39,686 bases of DNA from Gammaproteobacteria bacterium (GCA_030066355.1 JASJBU010000054.1:1-39686); one strand, 5' to 3'; shown: positions 1 to 10,548, numbered from the stretch's first letter. Made by a program: numbers and translations. Notes: generated by a model not told the origin, from the sequence alone.

Positions 1-2
1 CT

Positions 3-671
3 TGGACTCGCGGTCCTTGGTTGGCCTTCTTTACTGCATTTATAGTCGTTATCGGGATAAAGTTTTTAAAATTGAGAAAGCTAGATTTTAAACAATCTTC
101 AAGAATTATAACTACAGTGGTGTTTAGCTTTTTAGTTGTCTTTGGAATGATATACGGTTCAATGCAATCTGAACCACTTATCAATAAAATCAAACAAGAT
201 TATCAAGTTGTTGAACAAATATTTGATGGAGAAGTAGATAAAATACCCAAAACATCATTAGGTTGGCGTGTTCGAATGAATATTTTTGCGTGGAATAAAT
301 TTTGGGAAAGGCCAATATTTGGGTGGGGGCCATACGTTAAACAAGTCATTGATAATAGCAATCTTGGCTCGCCATGGGGCCATTTGCATAATAGTTATTG
401 GGAAGTTCTGCTACGTTTTGGAATTGTGGGTGGTATCCTATTCGGTGCTGGAATAATCTGGTTGTTGAGGGGTGTGTGGCTTGATTATAGAAATCATCCT
501 GATCAGGAACCCATTCTCCTAGGAATATATGGTGCATTTGTCGTTCTGTCAGTTTGGGCGTTGATCGACTATAAGTTTACCGGATGGGAGAATACTGCCT
601 TCATCTGGCTACTGGCGGGTGCAGCTGCCTCTCGTGCATTGCGTGCAAAGTTCGAATCTTCTGTCCAGTGA
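3..671 (+). CDS. O-antigen ligase family (Wzy_C/WaaL-like) membrane protein, C-terminal part, 5' truncated by window edge
   Basis: Frame is open to the window start; translation reads WTRGPWLAFFTAF..., matching the conserved SRGPW-type motif, then ...WERPIFGWGP...HLHNSYWEVLLRFGIVGGILF. The ORF-track start at 21 is an internal TTG. Confidence 0.8.
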   Translation, partial: WTRGPWLAFFTAFIVVIGIKFLKLRKLDFKQSSRIITTVVFSFLVVFGMIYGSMQSEPLINKIKQDYQVVEQIFDGEVDKIPKTSLGWRVRMNIFAWNKFWERPIFGWGPYVKQVIDNSNLGSPWGHLHNSYWEVLLRFGIVGGILFGAGIIWLLRGVWLDYRNHPDQEPILLGIYGAFVVLSVWALIDYKFTGWENTAFIWLLAGAAASRALRAKFESSVQ

Positions 672-685
672 ACAAGATCGTAGCT

Positions 686-1027
686 TTATTGATTGTCTGA
701 CGGATTTGTCTTAAATTCCAAACCCCATCGTGATATATGAGTTAGTAGATCCTGGTTGTCAATAAGATCATAGATTGACAGATCTACTTTATACGGAAGC
801 ATTAGATCATCTATCTTAAGCTCAATATTTTGTAAATCCTTCCATTCTAATTGTTTCCCTTTTATTGTTAGATCAATGTCTGATCCAGTGCGGTAATTTC
901 CTTTTGCACGAGAGCCATAAATCAGTACTTGTTCCACTTTTGGGTTTTGATTGAATATTTGGTTTAGTTTCAGAATAGTCTTGAATGGTAAACCAAACTT
1001 TTCTTTGAAGTTAGGCATTTTACTCAT
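686..1027 (-). CDS. MNT-family nucleotidyltransferase (MntA-like antitoxin)
   Basis: GSRAKGNYRTGSDID fits the GSX10DXD catalytic motif, with a later VDLS Asp. Start placed at the ATGAGTAA overlap with the upstream HEPN gene; the ORF track gives 1036. Confidence 0.85.
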   Translation of the reverse strand: MSKMPNFKEKFGLPFKTILKLNQIFNQNPKVEQVLIYGSRAKGNYRTGSDIDLTIKGKQLEWKDLQNIELKIDDLMLPYKVDLSIYDLIDNQDLLTHISRWGLEFKTNPSDNQ

Positions 1028-1445
1028 CCAGAGCATTAATCAAACGATGGAGATGGTTTTTAAGTTTGATCAGTTGTTCTAAATATTCCTGATTGATACT
1101 TTGTAAGATTTGCTCGGCTATTTTTTCATTGTATGTATGAGATGTTCTGTTCCTGTCAATCAGCATTTTCATCCAGGTTTCACCATCGGTAATCAGTTCC
1201 TTTGAGAAAGCCTCGCGAATTGTGTCGCGTGATCCGGTGATGCCTTCTATGCCTTGCCAAACGAGGTAATCTTTTAATGTATTCCAACCAAGTTCATAGG
1301 TAAACTCAAAGGCTTGTATCACACCCTGCTTTTCCAGGTCTGATAAGTCCCTTTCACGCATAAGTTCTACTGCACTCATGAGTTGGGTGAGTGCCTTCGT
1401 GTAATTGCTGAATCTCTGTATCCAGCGTATTTGTGACGTATTCAT
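1020..1445 (-). CDS. HEPN/HI0074-family nucleotidyltransferase substrate-binding protein (HepT-like toxin)
   Basis: HI0074-type helical protein with RNRTSHTY, matching the RX4HXY motif; overlaps the MNT gene. Confidence 0.85.
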   Translation of the reverse strand: MNTSQIRWIQRFSNYTKALTQLMSAVELMRERDLSDLEKQGVIQAFEFTYELGWNTLKDYLVWQGIEGITGSRDTIREAFSKELITDGETWMKMLIDRNRTSHTYNEKIAEQILQSINQEYLEQLIKLKNHLHRLINALDE

Positions 1446-1660
1446 TACTGAGAATTACATACTATGATAATCAGAAATATTACTCTTGTACTTAATACAA
1501 AACCAAGACAGGTATACATTCCATATATTCATTCATCTTTCATTTTAAGAATAAAGACACGAGTGTAAGCATTGTGTATGTGAATATTAAATTCGTAGTT
1601 AAAAACAGTAGAGCTAGCAAAATCAGTAAACCATTTACTAAGATTCATTATGAATCGGTT

Positions 1661-3151
1661 TCAGTCAATAGTGCTTCTTTTCCACTGTTTCAGAATTTTC
1701 ATGCATTTACTATTTAATTGTTGTACTCGCTCAGGTGATGCCGCTTCATTATAGCAGCGTAATTCAGGTGCATTGCCCGATGGTCGAAGATGGATCACTT
1801 CATTATTATCGAAGGTAATTCTCTGACCATCTGTTCGATCGATTGAGATGGGTTGTCCAGAAATCTCACTAAACATCTTCTCACTGTCTTGAAGATCTTT
1901 AGTCGTATCTCCTGAGTCAAAGCGTTTTAGAAGGGATTGGCTGAGCTCTGTAGGAAAGTCCTTCAAGCGATCGCTAGCCGTATAACGTTTGGGTAAAGTT
2001 TCAAGTAATTGTGAAATGCTTTGGTGTTGGTGAGTCAGTGCTAGTATTGCCAAGGGCACTATGACGGCATCTCGCGTCGGCAATGGAGATAAACTACGTC
2101 CTAACAGGATGATTTCATTATGTTGTAAGAAGCCACCATTGGCTTCATACCCAACAGTAATTCCAAACTTGTCAGCATCATTCATCGCCTCGATCACATA
2201 GGGTGAACCGATGCGTGTTCTGATGACCATTTTGAAGTAACCGCACTTCTCCACGGCTGTATTACTGCTTACAGGTGTGACAACGATATCTGCACCCAGA
2301 TAGTTAGCGCAGAGTATTCCTGCGACATCACCACGCAGCCAGTTCCCCTTCTCATCACTCACCAGTGGGCGATCTCCGTCACCATCGGTAGAAATGATGC
2401 AATCCAATGAGTATTGTTTAGCCCATTCAGAAGCCAGTTCAATATCCTCAGGACGGATTGCTTCTGTATCAACAGAGACAAAACGGTCGGAGCGACCTAG
2501 AGAAGTGACTTTGGCTCCAAGGCCTTGGAGGATTTCTTTCAGGCAGTCGCGTGCAACAGATGAGTGTTCGTACAACCCGATATGCATACCGTCTAGGCAG
2601 CTTGTGGGGAAAAATTGGAGATACCGCTGGATGTAGTGTTCTTTGGCCTCAACAGTCAATGGCGGAAGTTTGAAATCGTTAGTCAATCTGTCGTTTGCAT
2701 CAAACCGATATTCAGGTACCTCCACCAGCTGATCCCGTATCCCTTGTTCATCATTTTTGAGAATTTCACCTTGAGCAGTATTGAACTTTATGCCATTCCT
2801 ATCTTCTGGTATGTGACTGCCGGTGACCATAATGGTTGGAATGCTCTTGTATAGTCCATATAACGCGATGGCAGGAGACGGGATGTTTCCGCAATTGAGT
2901 GGATTGAAGCCAGCATCGGTGATAGCGGCAAACACAGCCCGCATAATCCGATCGGTGCTGTTTCTGAGATCACCCGCAATACCGACTCGGTCGCCTTTAC
3001 GGAGTTGCGCTTGTTGCTCGAGATATTGGAGAAATCCTGTTGTATATGTCCAACAAACCTTATCAGTCATATCCGAGACCAGGCCCCTCACGCCACTGGT
3101 ACCGAATTGAACGCCGCTATCTTGCATCAGGTCCGAGATCTTGATCTTCAT
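1661..3151 (-). CDS. Phosphomannomutase/phosphoglucomutase family phosphohexomutase
   Basis: FGTSGVRG N-terminus, catalytic-serine loop TGSHIPEDRNGIKF, metal loop STDGDGDRPLV, C-terminal RPSGNAPELRCY. Confidence 0.85.
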   Translation of the reverse strand: MKIKISDLMQDSGVQFGTSGVRGLVSDMTDKVCWTYTTGFLQYLEQQAQLRKGDRVGIAGDLRNSTDRIMRAVFAAITDAGFNPLNCGNIPSPAIALYGLYKSIPTIMVTGSHIPEDRNGIKFNTAQGEILKNDEQGIRDQLVEVPEYRFDANDRLTNDFKLPPLTVEAKEHYIQRYLQFFPTSCLDGMHIGLYEHSSVARDCLKEILQGLGAKVTSLGRSDRFVSVDTEAIRPEDIELASEWAKQYSLDCIISTDGDGDRPLVSDEKGNWLRGDVAGILCANYLGADIVVTPVSSNTAVEKCGYFKMVIRTRIGSPYVIEAMNDADKFGITVGYEANGGFLQHNEIILLGRSLSPLPTRDAVIVPLAILALTHQHQSISQLLETLPKRYTASDRLKDFPTELSQSLLKRFDSGDTTKDLQDSEKMFSEISGQPISIDRTDGQRITFDNNEVIHLRPSGNAPELRCYNEAASPERVQQLNSKCMKILKQWKRSTID

Positions 3152-3343
3152 AGTTTTGGTCGAGATGATTAGTCTAAAGTTTTTACAATGACAGTCGCAG
3201 CGTGACTAAATGTAAACGCGAAAAAAATGAACTGCGATTGTCGTATGCAGCTGAGGTATGATACTGGTTTTTACATTCTGTGACGTAATTGCATTGTTTG
3301 GCGGTTCGATAATTTGAAGTCATCAGTTTTTAAGGATAAATAA

Positions 3344-4795
3344 GTGATCCCCGTAATTCTCTCTGGCGGTACCGGTACGCGATTGTGGCCTCTTTCACGG
3401 GCACACCGTCCCAAGCAGTTTTTCCGTCTGGTCAATGATCAGAGCATGTTCCAGAACACTATCAACAGATTGGGCGGGTTGAGTCACATCGAACCCCCCT
3501 TGGTGATCTGTAATCTGGATCATCGTTTTCTCGTAGCTGAACAGCTCCATGAAATCAGTCAGGCAAAGGGGCAGATCCTACTGGAGCCAATCGGTCGAAA
3601 TACCGCACCGGCTATCGTAGCTGCAGCGCTTTGGTCAATGCAGGTCAATGAGACAGGAAATGAGAGTGTTGTCGATCCAATCCTCTTCGTACTGCCTGCA
3701 GATCACGATATCTTGGATTCAGAACGCTTTCATCAGGCCATAGCCATTGCCGAGAGACATGCCCAAGAGGGTGCTTTGGTGACATTCGGTGTGGTACCCA
3801 ATCGAGTGGAAACGGGATATGGATATATCCAGGCAGTTAACTCGGAACAGACGACTGACGATATCGCGCGGCCTGTCAAGCGGTTTGTCGAAAAGCCTGA
3901 CTATGCAACGGCCGAGTCCTATGTGGCGTCTGGTGATTATTACTGGAACAGCGGAATGTTCATGTTTCGCGCATCGGTCCTCCTCGAAGAGATGGAGAAA
4001 TTTGCCCCAGAGATCGTGAAATGTGTCTCACAGGCGGTCAAGCGGGCAGCCAAAGAGATCGATTTCAACCGCTTGGACGCCGAGGCTTTCGGGGCCTCAC
4101 CGGCTGATTCCATCGACTACGCGGTCATGGAAAAGACCGACAAGGCGGTCGTGGTGCCCCTGGATGCACAATGGAACGATGTGGGCTCCTGGACGGCCCT
4201 CTGGGAAATCGGTGAGCAAAATGCGGAAAACAACGTCATCTATGGCGATGTATACACCCATGACGTGAAGAACTGCTACATCCGCGCGGAAACCAATCTG
4301 GTGGCCGGTGTCGGTCTGGACGGTCTGATCATCGTGGAAACCCCGGACGGCATCATGATTGCCGACAAGGAGCGGGCTCAGGACATCAAGCACATCGTCG
4401 ACAAGCTGAAGAGTGATAAGCGATGTGAGGTCGTACATCATCGCAAGGTCTACCGGCCCTGGGGCCATTACGATTCGATTGATATCGAGGACACCTTCCA
4501 GGTCAAGCGGATTCTTATCAATCCCGGATCGAGCATCTCACTGCAAAAACATTTCCACCGCTCAGAGCATTGGATCGTGGTCTCCGGTACGGCGGAGATC
4601 ACGCGGGGTGATGAGACCTTTATTCTGACCATCAATCAATCGACCTACATCCCCTTGGGTACGGTTCACCGCCTGAGGAATCCCGGCAAGATCCCCTTGG
4701 AGATCGTCGAGGTCCAGTCGGGCAGTTATCTGGGTGAGGACGATATCGTGCGTATCGAAGACGAATATGGTCGGGAGCGGGAAGAGACTGGATGA
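3344..4795 (+). CDS. manC: Mannose-1-phosphate guanylyltransferase / mannose-6-phosphate isomerase
   Basis: MIPVILSGGTGTRLWPLSRAHRPKQF; FVEKPD; C-terminal cupin YRPWGHYDSID...ILINPGSSISLQKHFHRSEHWIVVSGTA. GTG start. Confidence 0.93.
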   Translation: MIPVILSGGTGTRLWPLSRAHRPKQFFRLVNDQSMFQNTINRLGGLSHIEPPLVICNLDHRFLVAEQLHEISQAKGQILLEPIGRNTAPAIVAAALWSMQVNETGNESVVDPILFVLPADHDILDSERFHQAIAIAERHAQEGALVTFGVVPNRVETGYGYIQAVNSEQTTDDIARPVKRFVEKPDYATAESYVASGDYYWNSGMFMFRASVLLEEMEKFAPEIVKCVSQAVKRAAKEIDFNRLDAEAFGASPADSIDYAVMEKTDKAVVVPLDAQWNDVGSWTALWEIGEQNAENNVIYGDVYTHDVKNCYIRAETNLVAGVGLDGLIIVETPDGIMIADKERAQDIKHIVDKLKSDKRCEVVHHRKVYRPWGHYDSIDIEDTFQVKRILINPGSSISLQKHFHRSEHWIVVSGTAEITRGDETFILTINQSTYIPLGTVHRLRNPGKIPLEIVEVQSGSYLGEDDIVRIEDEYGREREETG

Positions 4796-4820
4796 TTTCA
4801 GCCGGACTAGGCTCCGAGCC

Positions 4821-4838
4821 TGTAGGGAATATCTTACA
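4821..4838 (+). promoter_or_regulatory. Candidate GacA/UvrY upstream activating sequence
   Basis: TGTAGG-GAATAT-CTTACA versus consensus TGTAAG-N6-CTTACA (one mismatch), centred ~64 nt upstream of the predicted start site of the GGA-rich RNA; -10-like TATTAT at 4882-4887. Confidence 0.65.
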
Positions 4839-4893
4839 TGCAATTAGGCAGGTGCCTACAGTATGGAAATCCGATACGGGCTATTATTCTTTA

Positions 4894-5040
4894 CACCAAG
4901 GATGAATGTTTCGCAGAGGATGCGACCAGGGACGATCATTGGGAGAGAAGGAATCTACAGGGATGTATGAGTAATAGAGTGTGTAGGACACATGCCAACC
5001 AGCAAAACCCGCCCAAGGACTGGGCGGGTTTTCTTTTTGT
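4894..5040 (+). ncRNA. Candidate CsrB/RsmY/RsmZ-family CsrA-sequestering sRNA
   Basis: Eight GGA motifs between 4900 and 5019. GGA-loop hairpins: TCGCA-GAGGA-TGCGA (4911-4925), TACA-GGGA-TGTA (4956-4967), TGTG-TAGGA-CACA (4980-4992), plus the terminator loop AGGAC. CTACAGGGATGT at 4955-4966 matches 11/12 of the CsrA SELEX consensus RUACARGGAUGU. 5' end predicted from the -10 only. Confidence 0.78.
5004..5040 (+). terminator. Rho-independent terminator (+ strand) ending the GGA-rich RNA
   Basis: AAAACCCGCCCA-AGGAC-TGGGCGGGTTTT, perfect 12-bp stem, followed by CTTTTTGT. Confidence 0.88.
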
Positions 5041-5050
5041 GCGTCGTCGA

Positions 5051-6709
5051 CTAATTTGATGAGGCGATCCAGCTACGCAACAACACCAATCCACCGGTAA
5101 CCCCCAGGCCGCCACCCAAGAGGGTCGCTGCAGTCGCGGGGATGAGTGCACCAGGGCCGAAGACCAATAGCAGGGTGCCGCTCAGCATCAGCGCGCTGCC
5201 GCTGATCACCGCAAGGGTGTTGCGATGATTATGGTTGAGGTCTTTGCGGAGCTGAATCAGTTCGTCGGATTTCCAATTCAACTCCAGATTGCCGGTTTCG
5301 GCATCCTGGATCACCTTATGGATCTTGCCCGGCAAGTCCGGCAGATGTTCACCGAGTTTGGGTAGATTGGTCCTGATCTTGCGCAGAAAGGCCTCGCGCC
5401 CGATCTGTTCGTCCACCCAGCTCTCCAGAAAGGGTTTGGCCGTGCTCCAGAGGTCGAGTTGGGGGTAGAGCTGGCGACCCAGGCCTTCGATATTCAGCAT
5501 GGTTTTCTGCAGTAGTACCAGCTGTGGTTGTACTTCCATATCGAAGCGCCTGGCGGTCTGGAACAGGCGCAACAGAAAGTGGCCGAAGGAGATCTCACTC
5601 AGCGGCTTTTCGAAGATCGGTTCGCTGACGGTGCGGATCGCGGACTCGAATTCCTCGACCCGCGTTCCTCTTGGCACCCACTCGGATTCGATGTGCAGTT
5701 GGGCGACGCGTTTGTAGTCGCGGTTGAAGAAGGCGAGCATGTTTTCTGCCAGATAGCGCTTGTCGTCCTCGGTGAGCATCCCCATGATGCCGAAATCGAC
5801 GGCGATGAAGCGGCCACTCGGCTCCACGAAGATGTTGCCCGGATGCATATCCGCGTGAAAGAAGTTGAACTTGAAGACCTGGGTGAAGAAGATCTCCACC
5901 CCCCGCTCGCTGAGCCGTTTCAAATCGATGCCCTGTGCAACCAGGGCCGCAGTATCGCTGATGGTGGTACCGCTGATCCGCTCCATCACCAGCACGTTTT
6001 TGCGGGACAGATCCCAATAGACTTCCGGCACATAGAGCGCCCGGCTGTTGAGGAAGTCCCGCCGCAGTTGCGAGGCATTGGCCGCTTCGCGCATCAGATC
6101 CAGTTCGTCGAAGATGGTCTTTTCATACTCCTCGACCACCTCGATCGGGCGCAGCCACCGGCCCTCCTTCCAGTATTTGTGGGCCAGCCGGGCGATGGTG
6201 AACAGTAAGTCCACATCCCGGCGGATGATCTTCTCTATACCCGGTCGCAGGACCTTGACCACCACCGGTGTGCCGTCGCGCAGAGTGGCGCTGTGGACCT
6301 GGGCGATGGAGGCGGAGGCCAGCGGTTGCTCGTCGAAATCGATCAACTCGGCATCCAACGACCGACCATAGGCCTTTTCGATGATGCCGCGGGCCTGGGT
6401 GCCTGGAAAGGGGGGTACGCGATCTTGCAGCTTCGCCAGCTCTTTGGCCAGCTCGTCCGGCAACAGGTCCCGGCGGGTGGAGAGGATCTGCCCGAACTTG
6501 ATGAAGATCGGTCCGAGGTCTTCCAGGGCGCGGCGGATGCGAACCTGATATTCGGCCCGGTCCTTGTGCAGCCAATAGCCGGGGGAGAGAAAACGCAGAA
6601 AACGAATGGGCCGAAACAGATGGGTGGCGAGTACCACCTCGTCGAGACCATGGCGCAGGAGGACCAGGTTGATATGGATCAGCCGGAATGCCTGGGAGGG
6701 GCGGATCAC
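5051..6709 (-). CDS. ubiB: Ubiquinone biosynthesis ABC1/ADCK-type atypical kinase
   Basis: [19 protein letters not shown]...[11 protein letters not shown]...[11 protein letters not shown]...AVDFGIMG; C-terminal transmembrane pair. Confidence 0.95.
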   Translation of the reverse strand: MIRPSQAFRLIHINLVLLRHGLDEVVLATHLFRPIRFLRFLSPGYWLHKDRAEYQVRIRRALEDLGPIFIKFGQILSTRRDLLPDELAKELAKLQDRVPPFPGTQARGIIEKAYGRSLDAELIDFDEQPLASASIAQVHSATLRDGTPVVVKVLRPGIEKIIRRDVDLLFTIARLAHKYWKEGRWLRPIEVVEEYEKTIFDELDLMREAANASQLRRDFLNSRALYVPEVYWDLSRKNVLVMERISGTTISDTAALVAQGIDLKRLSERGVEIFFTQVFKFNFFHADMHPGNIFVEPSGRFIAVDFGIMGMLTEDDKRYLAENMLAFFNRDYKRVAQLHIESEWVPRGTRVEEFESAIRTVSEPIFEKPLSEISFGHFLLRLFQTARRFDMEVQPQLVLLQKTMLNIEGLGRQLYPQLDLWSTAKPFLESWVDEQIGREAFLRKIRTNLPKLGEHLPDLPGKIHKVIQDAETGNLELNWKSDELIQLRKDLNHNHRNTLAVISGSALMLSGTLLLVFGPGALIPATAATLLGGGLGVTGGLVLLRSWIASSN

Positions 6710-7335
6710 TGCGCTGACTCTCGGTCGGCCAGCCTGCGGCGCAACCTGTCGATCCGGGCTGAGAGTCGTTCCACATCGTCGCGCAGCCGGTCTACATCGT
6801 GCAAATAGGGCTCGATTTGATAACGGTTAGGTAACAAGCGCAGTTCTTCCTGCAGGTACTCCTGCAGATTCATGCCCAAGGTCTGACCCAGCTTGTTTCC
6901 CCAGCGACCGAGATCACGCGCCAGATTGCCGACTTCATGGGCGATCACATCCCCAGTGAGGTGGGAGAGCTGTTCTTCCCAGTCAATATCGAGACTGGAG
7001 AGAAACTCACCGAAGCGGTGTGCGACAGCCGAGTCACCCTCTATCTCCACCGCCCCACTGAACAGTTGATCGGCGCTCTCCCGGCTGGAGCGCATGCGGG
7101 CCAGGTCGAGTGGCGTGCCGCGTAGCACACAGTCGGGCTCCGCCTCCAGGGTCTGCAGCACCTGAATGCCGCTGGGATCGGGGATCAGCAGCGCCGACAG
7201 TCCCAGACCGAGCAGTTCCAGTTTGATGATCTGACCATGCAAGGGTGCCAGGCGGGCCTTGGCTTCCGGGTCCAGGCGGATGGCCTGATTGAGCAGAATC
7301 TCCAAGGTGGCGTAGGCAGCGGCACTGATCGTCAT
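6706..7335 (-). CDS. ubiJ: Ubiquinone biosynthesis accessory factor, SCP2 domain
   Basis: SCP2-like N-terminus, C-terminal coiled coil, position between ubiE and ubiB, 4-nt overlap with ubiB. Confidence 0.85.
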   Translation of the reverse strand: MTISAAAYATLEILLNQAIRLDPEAKARLAPLHGQIIKLELLGLGLSALLIPDPSGIQVLQTLEAEPDCVLRGTPLDLARMRSSRESADQLFSGAVEIEGDSAVAHRFGEFLSSLDIDWEEQLSHLTGDVIAHEVGNLARDLGRWGNKLGQTLGMNLQEYLQEELRLLPNRYQIEPYLHDVDRLRDDVERLSARIDRLRRRLADRESAQ

Positions 7336-7386
7336 GGCTCATGGATTCCGAAGTGGAATGGCCTCACTTGATAATGATAGCCAGAT

Positions 7387-8136
7387 TCAAAACTTATAAC
7401 CCCGATGAATGGCGACAACCCCGGAGGTCAGGTTGAAGTATTCGCACCGTTCGAAACCGGCCTGCTCCATCATGTCTTTGAGGGTCTCTTGGTCCGGGTG
7501 CATACGGATCGATTCCGCCAGATAGCGGTAGCTGTTTTCATCCTGGGTGACCAGTCTGCCGATCTTGGGCAGTAGGTTGAAGGAGTAGAGGTCGTAGATC
7601 GCCTCCAGGGGTTTGTTGGTCGGCTTGGAAAACTCGAGTACCAGCAGTCGGCCCCCCGGCTTGATGACCCGAAAGATCGCATTCAGTGCGCGTTGTTTGT
7701 CGGTAACGTTCCGCAGCCCGAAGCCGATAGTGACACAGTTGAAATAATCATCGGGAAAGGGCAGGTGCTGGGCGTCTGCCTGGATATAGCGCAAGTTGCC
7801 CACATGGCCCTCATCCAGCATACGGGCCCGCCCCTGTTCCAGCATCGAGGCATTGATGTCCGAGAACACCACCAGGCCGTCCGGCCCGACCAGCCCGCTG
7901 AAACGGGCGGAGAGATCTCCGGTGCCCGCGGCCAGATCCAGCACCTTGCAGCCTTTGCGCACCCCGCAGATCTCGATGGCCTGCCGCTTCCAGAGCCGAT
8001 GAATGCCGAATGACATCAGATCGTTCATCAGGTCGTACTTGTCGGCGACGGAGTCGAACACGGCCCTGACCCGGCCGGCCTTCTCTTCACTCTGTACGGT
8101 TTCGAAGCCAAAGTGCGTGGTGTTATCGGTGGTCAT
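7387..8136 (-). CDS. ubiE: Ubiquinone/menaquinone biosynthesis C-methyltransferase
   Basis: [67 protein letters not shown]. Confidence 0.96.
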   Translation of the reverse strand: MTTDNTTHFGFETVQSEEKAGRVRAVFDSVADKYDLMNDLMSFGIHRLWKRQAIEICGVRKGCKVLDLAAGTGDLSARFSGLVGPDGLVVFSDINASMLEQGRARMLDEGHVGNLRYIQADAQHLPFPDDYFNCVTIGFGLRNVTDKQRALNAIFRVIKPGGRLLVLEFSKPTNKPLEAIYDLYSFNLLPKIGRLVTQDENSYRYLAESIRMHPDQETLKDMMEQAGFERCEYFNLTSGVVAIHRGYKF

Positions 8137-8201
8137 GATGGTATCGCTCCGGTGTACTGCATTGGGTGATATCGCTTTTCCCTGATAACGCTTATTCCCT
8201 G

Positions 8202-8570
8202 TCAGGCGGATGGCTGTTTACGTTCATACCCGGCATCCTGCAGGCGTTTCAGATAAGTCTGCCAGTTATGTTCGTAGTTGGCGCCGAGTCTGTATAGTGT
8301 ATCCCAGGAGTAGATCCCGGTATTGTGTTCGTCATCGAAATGCAGACAGATCGCATAATTGCCCACCGGATCGATGTGCGCGATGTTGACGTCCTCCTTG
8401 CCGACCTGCAAGACCTCCTCGCCGGGTCCGTGACCCTGAACCTCGGCCGAGGGGGAATAGACCCGCAGGTATTCTGCGGGGTAACTGAATTTTTTCCCGT
8501 CATCGAAGGTGATATCGAGTACATGGGACTGCTTGTGCAGATGAATCTCGGTTGGAATGGGATGTGACAT
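8202..8570 (-). CDS. DUF971 (gamma-butyrobetaine hydroxylase-like N-terminal) protein
   Basis: [37 protein letters not shown]... [35 protein letters not shown]. Confidence 0.88.
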   Translation of the reverse strand: MSHPIPTEIHLHKQSHVLDITFDDGKKFSYPAEYLRVYSPSAEVQGHGPGEEVLQVGKEDVNIAHIDPVGNYAICLHFDDEHNTGIYSWDTLYRLGANYEHNWQTYLKRLQDAGYERKQPSA

Positions 8571-8656
8571 GATTGATTTCTCACACTAGCTCTGAAAAAA
8601 AACGCCCATTTTACCTGCTGTTCGCCGCTAGAAACCCGGCAGCGCAAAGGGGTGAT

Positions 8657-9994
8657 CTACAAAATATACTGACTCAGGTCTTCATTCGCAGCCAATTCCG
8701 CGAGGTGGTCGTCCACATAGGCGGCATCGATGGTCAAGGTCACGCCGGCATGTTCGCTGGCCTCGAAGGAGATCGTCTCCAGCAGTCGCTCCATCACCGT
8801 GTGCAGGCGTCGGGCACCAATGTTTTCCGTGGTCTCGTTAACATGCCAGGCGGTCTCGGCAATCCGCTTGATGCCATCCTCGGTGAACTTCAGCTGGACC
8901 TGTTCGGTGGCCAGCAGGGCCTGGTATTGTTCGGTGAGTGAGGCGTTCGGTTCGGTGAGGATGCGGGTGAAGTCTTCCGAAGTGAGGGCCCTGAGTTCGA
9001 CACGAATTGGCAGGCGACCCTGTAGTTCGGGGATCAGGTCCGACGGTTTCGACAGATGGAAGGCGCCGGAGGCGATGAACAGGATGTGGTCGGTCTTCAC
9101 CATGCCCTGCTTGGTCGAGATGGTGCAGCCCTCCACCAGGGGCAGCAGGTCTCGCTGCACACCTTCCCGGGAGACGTCGGCCCCGCTGTGCTCGGCACGG
9201 CTGGTGACCTTGTCCAGCTCGTCGATGAACACGATCCCGTGTTGCTCGACCATTTCCAGGGCGCGCAGCTTCAGGTCTTCCTCGTTGATCCGCTTGGCCG
9301 CCTCTTCGTCACGCAGCACACTGTAGGCATCCTTGATGCGCAGTTTGCGGCGGCGGGTGCGCCCGGAACCCAGATTCTGAAACATGCCTTGCAGCTGGTT
9401 GGTCATCTCTTCCATGCCGGGCGGGGCCATGATCTCCACCCCGAGCGGTGAGGAGCTCACTTCGATCTCGATCTCCTTGTCGTCCAGCTCGCCGTTTCTG
9501 AGCTTTTCACGGAACTTCTTGCGGGTGGCGCTGGATATGCCGCTGGAGGCGGAGTCTTCCTCCCAACTGGTGGGTTTGGGGGCGGGTAGCAGGGTGTCGA
9601 GAATCCGTTCTTCCGCCGCCTGGCTGGCATCCCCGGCGACCTTCTCCATCTCCATCTCACGCACCATCTTGACCGCGGAATCGGCCAAATCGCGGATGAT
9701 GGAGTCCACCTCCCTGCCCACATAGCCCACCTCGGTGAACTTGGTGGCCTCGACCTTCAGGAAGGGGGCGTTGGCCAGTTTGGCCAGACGCCGTGCAATC
9801 TCGGTCTTGCCGACCCCGGTCGGGCCGATCATCAGGATGTTCTTCGGGGTGATCTCGTTGCGGAGCTCCTCGGGGAGCTGGGCGCGCCGCCAGCGATTGC
9901 GCAGGGCGATGGCCACGGCACGTTTGGCGTCACTCTGGCCGATGATGTGTTTGTTGAGTTCCGCGACGATTTGCTGGGGGGTGATTTCCGACAT
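8657..9994 (-). CDS. hslU: ATP-dependent protease ATPase subunit HslU
   Basis: [57 protein letters not shown]-terminal DLSQYIL. Confidence 0.97.
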   Translation of the reverse strand: MSEITPQQIVAELNKHIIGQSDAKRAVAIALRNRWRRAQLPEELRNEITPKNILMIGPTGVGKTEIARRLAKLANAPFLKVEATKFTEVGYVGREVDSIIRDLADSAVKMVREMEMEKVAGDASQAAEERILDTLLPAPKPTSWEEDSASSGISSATRKKFREKLRNGELDDKEIEIEVSSSPLGVEIMAPPGMEEMTNQLQGMFQNLGSGRTRRRKLRIKDAYSVLRDEEAAKRINEEDLKLRALEMVEQHGIVFIDELDKVTSRAEHSGADVSREGVQRDLLPLVEGCTISTKQGMVKTDHILFIASGAFHLSKPSDLIPELQGRLPIRVELRALTSEDFTRILTEPNASLTEQYQALLATEQVQLKFTEDGIKRIAETAWHVNETTENIGARRLHTVMERLLETISFEASEHAGVTLTIDAAYVDDHLAELAANEDLSQYIL

Positions 9995-10002
9995 GTTGAC
10001 TG

Positions 10003-10548
10003 TTAATGCTCGCTGTCGAGTTCTTCGAGGACCAGGTTGTGATTGGTGTAGATGCAGATATCAGCGGCGATATTCAGGCCCTTTTCGACAATCGTCCTGG
10101 CGCCCAGTTCTGTATTGTCGAGCAGGGCGCGGGCGGCGGCCTGAGCAAAGGCGCCGCCGGAACCGATCGCCATCAGACTGTGTTCCGGTTCGATCACATC
10201 GCCGGTGCCGGAGATGATCAGCGAGGCCTTGGAATCGGCCACGCAAAGCAGGGCCTCCAAGCGGCGCAGCGCACGGTCGGTGCGCCAGTCCTTGGCCATC
10301 TCCACGGCCGCCCGGGTCAGATGCCCATGGTGTTTTTCCAGCTTGCCCTCGAAACGTTCGAACAGGGTGAAGGCATCTGCCGTAGCACCGGCAAATCCAG
10401 CGATCACACTGCCTTTATGCAGGGTGCGCACCTTACGTGCATTGCCCTTCATTACGGTATTACCGAGGGAGACCTGGCCGTCACCGCCGATCACCACCTT
10501 GCCGTTGCGGCGCACCGAGAGAATGGTCGTGCCTCTGAACTGTTCCAC
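10003..10548 (-). CDS. hslV: ATP-dependent protease peptidase subunit HslV
   Basis: [39 protein letters not shown] with catalytic Thr after a short propeptide. Start reassigned to GTG at 10548; the ORF track runs to 10626. Confidence 0.95.
   Translation of the reverse strand: MEQFRGTTILSVRRNGKVVIGGDGQVSLGNTVMKGNARKVRTLHKGSVIAGFAGATADAFTLFERFEGKLEKHHGHLTRAAVEMAKDWRTDRALRRLEALLCVADSKASLIISGTGDVIEPEHSLMAIGSGGAFAQAAARALLDNTELGARTIVEKGLNIAADICIYTNHNLVLEELDSEH

Noticed and set aside
4838-5059. 73-aa ORF between manC and ubiB
   Set aside because: Runs through the GGA hairpins and the terminator; no protein-like signature. Better explained by the sRNA.
5528-6208. 226-aa + strand ORF antisense to ubiB, and similar long antisense ORFs in ubiB, ubiE, hslU, comM, polA and the PFK gene
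   Set aside because: Typical antisense shadows of high-GC coding regions; the opposite strand encodes well-known proteins.
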